A DNA stretch of 9,158 nucleotides, taken from assembly GCA_024278565.1 (NCBI GenBank), contig JAJRSY010000315.1, positions 1 to 9,158 of the forward strand. The letters run 5' to 3'. Source of the DNA: Bacteroidota bacterium. Its GTDB lineage: Bacteria > Bacteroidota > Bacteroidia > Flavobacteriales > Flavobacteriaceae. The translations under genes and the position numbers were made by a program. Shown piece after piece: positions 5,695-9,158 of this stretch. Numbering within the stretch: the first letter of the stretch is position 1; every line of letters starts with the position of its first letter. The notes beneath the pieces are model-generated. The model ran no database searches and was not told where the DNA came from. It worked only from the letters and a program-made list of their open reading frames with translations.

Positions 5695-6894
5695 TTACTC
5701 CCATCGATAATCTTTTTTTTCAGCTTGCTTTTTAATGGCTTCAATCATGGCGTTCTGCAATTCACCCTCTGAGCCCTCTTTTTGGTTTTTTGCAATATAG
5801 GCCTCTCGCTTTTTGTTCGCTTCCTGAATTTCTCTCTGTATGCTGCTTCGTTCCGATTTTTTTTCTTTTATATAAGCGTTCAGCTCGGCTGTCGATTTGT
5901 CTTTTAGTTCTTCCGGTAAATCTTCTTTTTCAATCTCTGAAATATCAAATTGGTAATCTTCAGAAGCATCCACCAAATCCCAAGAAGAATTATTGTACAG
6001 TCTTGAGCTCTTGCTTACTGCACGCTTTATGGCAACACCTTCCTCCATTTCCATAGCATTCGTGTCTTGAACAGATTGTAACCTTATTTTTGATCGGCCC
6101 ATTGAACCATATGAAATGTACGTGCCATTCAATTTTGAATTGAGCCTGATGATAACCTCATCATATGGGGTATCGATATGAACAATACGACGGTTATGGT
6201 CAATAGCAATATATTCACCACCGGTCAGGGTCGCACCTTTTTTCCATTCGGTATTGATGCCCTGTTCATAGTCGCCGCAAAAAATGGTGTTCACAATGAC
6301 ATCTTTTTCTTTGGCATTTGTTGTTGCGTCACGGTAGTTCAATTTACCTTGGGTAAAGGGTTCGTTGCCCGCAATGAATATCATTTTAAGGTTATCGGGG
6401 TTTTTGCCCCAATCTAACTGCTTCAAAGAGGTTTGTATGACCTCTCCGCAATATTCCTCACCGCCATTGGTGGTCAAAGAGAACAATTTCTCAGAAATCT
6501 CATCAAGGTCGTTACTGAAGCCAAGTACCTGTTGTATATACCCTTCACGTGATGAAAGGTTGTCATTGCCATATTGGTAGATCGCAATTTGCAATTTGGG
6601 CCGGGTATCGTTACCACATTTTGCATGGGTGAATTTGTTGACAATATCCCACAACTGTGCTTTTGCTTGGTTGATAAGACCGTCCATACTATTACTGGTA
6701 TCGAGCAACAATGCGATTTTAACGGTGTTGTTACTTTCTTTTTCGTCATTTATCGATGCCTGTGCAATAAGAGGCGCTGTCTTCCTTTTTTTTATTTTGG
6801 GCTCACAAGCGTAAGCTGTTGCCAGTGTGAAGGACAATAGTCCCATTCCGAATACCTGCCTTACTGACAGGCAGGCTTGTTTTACATTTTTCAT
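5695..6894 (-). CDS. Secreted VWA (von Willebrand factor A) domain protein
   Basis: The 399-residue protein starts with a basic and hydrophobic export signal ending at ATAYAC (C30). This could be a weak lipobox or a signal peptidase I site. A VWA domain spans about 56-260: strand VKIALLLDTSNSM, with the metal-site motif D65-T-S67-N-S69, a second-loop threonine at TTNGGEEYCG (141-150), and MIFIAGNEPF (171-180), where the third metal ligand normally lies in a TDG-like loop. Three cysteines (93, 149, 206) follow, each before glycine, and could form a disulfide. The tail (330-399) is highly charged and probably coiled-coil. VWA domains mediate metal-dependent protein binding. The specific role is unknown. 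It is the second gene of an operon with the DUF4349 gene, 22 bp apart. Residues 6-13 derive from a hairpin repeat. Confidence 0.85.
   Translation of the reverse strand: MKNVKQACLSVRQVFGMGLLSFTLATAYACEPKIKKRKTAPLIAQASINDEKESNNTVKIALLLDTSNSMDGLINQAKAQLWDIVNKFTHAKCGNDTRPKLQIAIYQYGNDNLSSREGYIQQVLGFSNDLDEISEKLFSLTTNGGEEYCGEVIQTSLKQLDWGKNPDNLKMIFIAGNEPFTQGKLNYRDATTNAKEKDVIVNTIFCGDYEQGINTEWKKGATLTGGEYIAIDHNRRIVHIDTPYDEVIIRLNSKLNGTYISYGSMGRSKIRLQSVQDTNAMEMEEGVAIKRAVSKSSRLYNNSSWDLVDASEDYQFDISEIEKEDLPEELKDKSTAELNAYIKEKKSERSSIQREIQEANKKREAYIAKNQKEGSEGELQNAMIEAIKKQAEKKDYRWE
6855..6875 (-). repeat. GC-rich hairpin repeat inside the VWA signal-peptide sequence
   Basis: CCTGCCT (6855-6861) and AGGCAGG (6869-6875) form a perfect 7-bp stem around a 7-base loop, TACTGAC. 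It lies in codons 7-13 of the VWA gene, giving the odd residues QACLSVRQ between MKNVK and the hydrophobic core. The base composition is GC-rich against AT-rich surroundings. CCTGCC/GGCAGG palindromes are, as I recall, a recurrent dispersed repeat in Flavobacteriaceae. The element lies about 20 bases after the start codon and could also influence initiation or message stability. Confidence 0.6.
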
Positions 6895-6916
6895 AATTTG
6901 ATAGAATTAAGTTAAA

Positions 6917-7798
6917 CTAATTTTTATTGCCCGTACGGTATGCGGGCGTTCGTATTTTTTCTATGGATAAAAGGAGTAAATAAGCAAAGAGGCTGATAAA
7001 AGTAAGAGTTGCCATCAACATCAAATAGGTTTTTACGGTCCATTCTAAGGCAACTTTTACCCATTGTAAAATGCCAATCGTAGTTGTTTTTCCTTCCGAG
7101 AGTAAAATCTTGACCGTACAGAATTCGTTTTCACCATCAAAATTTCCGAGGCTTACACCAAGTCCTTGAAGTTGCTGATTGATTTCTAGAATACGATTTT
7201 CAAGTTGCATATACTCATCGATTCTACCTCCTTTAGACTTTAGATCAACAAGTGAACTACGTATTTTTTCTAAAGATGTCTTTTTGGCGTTCAACTCTTT
7301 GTACTCATTGGTCTTATCGGTTTTTGTTATTTGTTTCGATTGTATTGCGCCTATTTTAATTAGATCGGCATAAATAGAATCGAAATTTTCTGGTGGAATA
7401 CCTATGGTAAGGTTTAATCTACGGTATCCTTTGTTGCCACTTTTGTTTTCAAATTGAATCAGGCCGTCGTAGCCTTCAATCTGTGCCCGAATTTGTTTTT
7501 CCTCCATATCAAACTTGGTCGATAGGGTATTGATGTCCGCTATTTTTTCGTACTTCTGATCGATACTAACGGGTATTTGCCCGGTATTCTGTTTGTATTT
7601 TATGGAGGCATAGTTTTTTCTCCCTTCCGTCGATACCACAACTGATTCAGAGAATACCGGTTCATTAAAAACTTGGGATACTTGATGCTCGCCGACAGTT
7701 TTATAACCATAGACCAGTCTAAAAATGAACAATGCAATGAATACCACTAGAAGTATGGTGATGTATTTTTTCAATCTTGTTTTTACGAATTGTTTCAT
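6917..7798 (-). CDS. DUF4349 domain membrane protein
   Basis: The 293-residue protein has a basic N-terminus and a first membrane segment (about 12-30). A long extracytoplasmic region follows, then a second membrane segment (about 257-278) and a short basic tail. The middle has the DUF4349 pattern: an early strand region (VVVSTEGRKNYASIKY), GYRRLNLTIGIPPENFDSIYADL (124-146, with IP/F/L positions typical of the family), KIGAIQSKQITKTDKTNEYKELNAKKTSLEKI, a coiled coil (about 166-212), and a closing strand, TVKILLSE. No biochemical function is established for DUF4349. The topology suggests an inner-membrane protein with a large periplasmic coiled-coil domain. It is the first gene of an operon with the secreted VWA protein, which suggests a shared envelope role. 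The ATG at 7796-7798 agrees with the promoter position. Confidence 0.82.
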   Translation of the reverse strand: MKQFVKTRLKKYITILLVVFIALFIFRLVYGYKTVGEHQVSQVFNEPVFSESVVVSTEGRKNYASIKYKQNTGQIPVSIDQKYEKIADINTLSTKFDMEEKQIRAQIEGYDGLIQFENKSGNKGYRRLNLTIGIPPENFDSIYADLIKIGAIQSKQITKTDKTNEYKELNAKKTSLEKIRSSLVDLKSKGGRIDEYMQLENRILEINQQLQGLGVSLGNFDGENEFCTVKILLSEGKTTTIGILQWVKVALEWTVKTYLMLMATLTFISLFAYLLLLSIEKIRTPAYRTGNKN

Positions 7799-7824
7799 GG
7801 TGTTTTTTAGTATATTTTATGGGG

Positions 7825-7858
7825 TAAAAGTATTTTTAAACTAGTTGTAAAAAAACAA
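7825..7858 (-). promoter_or_regulatory. Probable promoter of the DUF4349-VWA operon
   Basis: On the minus strand TACTTTTA (7825-7832) matches TAnnTTTG at all but the last base. TTG (7856-7858) is the best -33 box, but its spacer of 23 bases is slightly long. Transcription would start about 20 bases before the ATG at 7798. Confidence 0.45.
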
Positions 7859-7874
7859 GGAATGAGTGAAGTGG

Positions 7875-7894
7875 CCTTTTGAATGCGCAAAAGG
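7875..7894. repeat. Small inverted repeat between divergent DUF4349 and TPR genes
   Basis: CCTTTTG (7875-7881) and CAAAAGG (7888-7894) form a perfect 7-bp stem with the loop AATGCG. It is upstream of both divergent promoters and follows no gene end, so a terminator role is unlikely. It may be an operator or simply chance symmetry. Confidence 0.35.
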
Positions 7895-7981
7895 GTATTT
7901 CGGTTGTGCAAGAGGTAAAAAGAAAATGTTTTTAGGGTCGGTTTTATAATTCTCCCATTTTTTAGTAACACTTAAATCAGC

Positions 7982-7989
7982 TAAGTTTA
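7982..7989 (+). promoter_or_regulatory. Probable -7 element of the TPR protein gene
   Basis: TAAGTTTA matches TAnnTTTG except at the last base and lies 16 bases before the ATG at 8006. No good -33 TTG is present at 19-21 bases; a T-rich tract at 7958-7963 is the nearest candidate. Confidence 0.35.
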
Positions 7990-8005
7990 CGTTGTATTGG
8001 CAACT

Positions 8006-9158
8006 ATGACAAAGCATATCTACATATTGTTATTGGTTTTCTTCGGATGTTTCTCTGTAGGTGCACAGATCTCAGAGAAGGTTAGGCGTGTCGAAATTAG
8101 GGGTTCGGTACAGGGCAAGGAGAACCATGCACCAATTTCAGGGGTCGCCGTCTCGACCGGTAAGGGCGCATATACCCTTACAGATTCACAAGGGAAATAT
8201 AGGGTCAACGCTGAAATAGGTGATGTACTGACCTTTGAAAGCCCAGAGTTCGAGACCAAACGGTATACCATAAAGAGCGGTGAGGATATTGATGTCTTGG
8301 TAGAGGGCTATTCGGTGAAAAACAGTGGTCGAAGATCGAGAAAATTATTCAAGCGTTCAGTTTCATGGCATCGATCGTACCTTGATTCGGCCAACTTTTA
8401 CAAGAAAAAAGATATTGGGAAAAGTATTGATTTTATCACCCGATCAATAGCCCAGTTGGGCAAAGGTGACAATAAAAAGAAGTTGGCCTCCTCTTTGACA
8501 ACATTGGGCGAAGTATACCGGTATTATAAGCAATACGATCTTGCCATTACCAATCTCGAAGATGCCCTTGAAGCACATAAATCAACAAAAACAACCCTAT
8601 TATTGGGTGCTGTGTACCTGCTGAACCACGACTATGAAAATGCGAAAAAAGTGTTGGTCCCTTTGGTCAAGGTAAAGAACATGGTGCCTTTTCAACAAGT
8701 TCAATTGTATGAAAGCCTAGGGGATGCCCATAAGGGCCTGAGCCAAATCAATCAAGCGGTCGCTTTTTACGAACAAGGACTTATGGTAGCAAAGAAGAAT
8801 CAGATCACCCCTAAAATGACAGATCTCAACTCTAAGATCGCTGATGCCTATGCCAATACGGATCGGGCAGTTGAAGCCGAGGGGTTTTATGGAAATTCAT
8901 TGAAACTGGCCGAGAGCGAAGCACCACAAAGAGCTATTCAAGAGAAAGAGAAGGTTGCCGATTTTTATAATAAGAAGAACAGGTACAATGAAGAAATAAA
9001 AATGCGCAAAAGAAGCCTTGACCAACTTAAGAAGCTGTCCACACCAGTAGTGGAGAACAAATCTGCTTTTGTTGGGATCAATAGTATAACCTCTCAGCGT
9101 ATAAACTATAAAATTGGAAATGCCTATATCGCCCAAGACAAGTATGAACAGGCCATAC
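8006..9158 (+). CDS. Carboxypeptidase-regulatory-like plus TPR protein, possible sensor histidine kinase N-terminus (partial)
   Basis: The frame is open from the ATG at 8006 to the window end, giving 384 codons with no stop, so the 3' end is missing. Residues 1-20 are a signal peptide (cleavage likely at VGA|QIS). Residues about 28-101 form a carboxypeptidase-regulatory-like beta sandwich: IRGSVQGKENHAPISGVAVS, then the turn TDSQGKYRV. A basic linker follows (108-117). From about 159 come helical TPR units: LGEVYRYYKQYDLAITNLEDAL (167-188), the region around 198-220, LYESLGDAHKGLSQINQAVAFYEQGL (234-259), 273-300, and KIGNAYIAQDKYEQAI (369-384). In Flavobacteriia secreted TPR arrays of this kind often precede a membrane helix and a histidine kinase domain, but that part is not visible here. 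It is divergent from the DUF4349 operon across a 207-bp gap. Confidence 0.8.
   Translation, partial: MTKHIYILLLVFFGCFSVGAQISEKVRRVEIRGSVQGKENHAPISGVAVSTGKGAYTLTDSQGKYRVNAEIGDVLTFESPEFETKRYTIKSGEDIDVLVEGYSVKNSGRRSRKLFKRSVSWHRSYLDSANFYKKKDIGKSIDFITRSIAQLGKGDNKKKLASSLTTLGEVYRYYKQYDLAITNLEDALEAHKSTKTTLLLGAVYLLNHDYENAKKVLVPLVKVKNMVPFQQVQLYESLGDAHKGLSQINQAVAFYEQGLMVAKKNQITPKMTDLNSKIADAYANTDRAVEAEGFYGNSLKLAESEAPQRAIQEKEKVADFYNKKNRYNEEIKMRKRSLDQLKKLSTPVVENKSAFVGINSITSQRINYKIGNAYIAQDKYEQAI

Noticed and set aside
6474..6840. Several overlapping open frames on both strands inside the VWA gene
   Set aside because: All lie inside the VWA frame, which has a clear domain pattern, and none shows a coding signature of its own.
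8020..8271. Minus-strand open frame of 83 codons within the TPR gene
   Set aside because: It overlaps the clearly coding plus-strand frame with a signal peptide and domain signature, and it shows no recognisable features.
8897..9136. Minus-strand open frame of 79 codons with hydrophobic stretches
   Set aside because: It is a shadow of the TPR coding frame. The hydrophobicity comes from reading Lys/Glu/Asn-rich codons in reverse.

Overview
The window looks like chromosomal DNA of a marine-type Flavobacteriaceae (Bacteroidota). The evidence is a moderately AT-rich composition, Bacteroidota-type promoters (TTG at -33, TAnnTTTG at -7) in place of Shine-Dalgarno sites, a PorP/SprF-type protein of the type IX secretion/gliding family, a NifU-like protein with two Nfu N-terminal domains, DUF4349 and VWA envelope proteins, and short palindromic intergenic repeats of the kind common in this group. 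The genus cannot be fixed from the sequence.

Layout. (1) 2-214 (+): C-terminal tail of a TolC-family outer-membrane efflux protein, followed at 215-263 by a direct/inverted repeat element. (2) 302-991 (+): tsaB, for tRNA t6A synthesis, with its own promoter and almost no leader. (3) 1012-3120 (-): a DUF255/YyaL-SSP411 type protein with a thioredoxin-like CxxC domain and a predicted lipoprotein signal, convergent with tsaB and only 20 bp away. (4) 3243-3443 (-): a dodecin-family protein followed by a strong hairpin terminator. (5) 3561-4463 (-): an Nfu-type Fe-S scaffold/carrier. (6) 4583-5575 (+): a PorP/SprF-like membrane protein, divergent from nfu and with a good promoter. (7) 5695-6894 and 6917-7798 (-): a two-gene operon with DUF4349 first and a secreted VWA protein second. 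(8) 8006-9158 (+): the start of a secreted or membrane protein with a carboxypeptidase-regulatory-like domain plus TPRs. It is divergent from the DUF4349 operon and cut by the window edge.

Most of the window is housekeeping or envelope biology: tRNA modification, Fe-S assembly and envelope proteins. No mobile element, CRISPR array, RNA gene or classical defence system is visible. The least explained part is 5695-9158. There a DUF4349 membrane protein, a VWA protein with an altered metal site, and a divergently transcribed TPR protein (possibly the sensory half of a histidine kinase) sit together. A hairpin repeat is embedded in the coding sequence of the VWA signal peptide.
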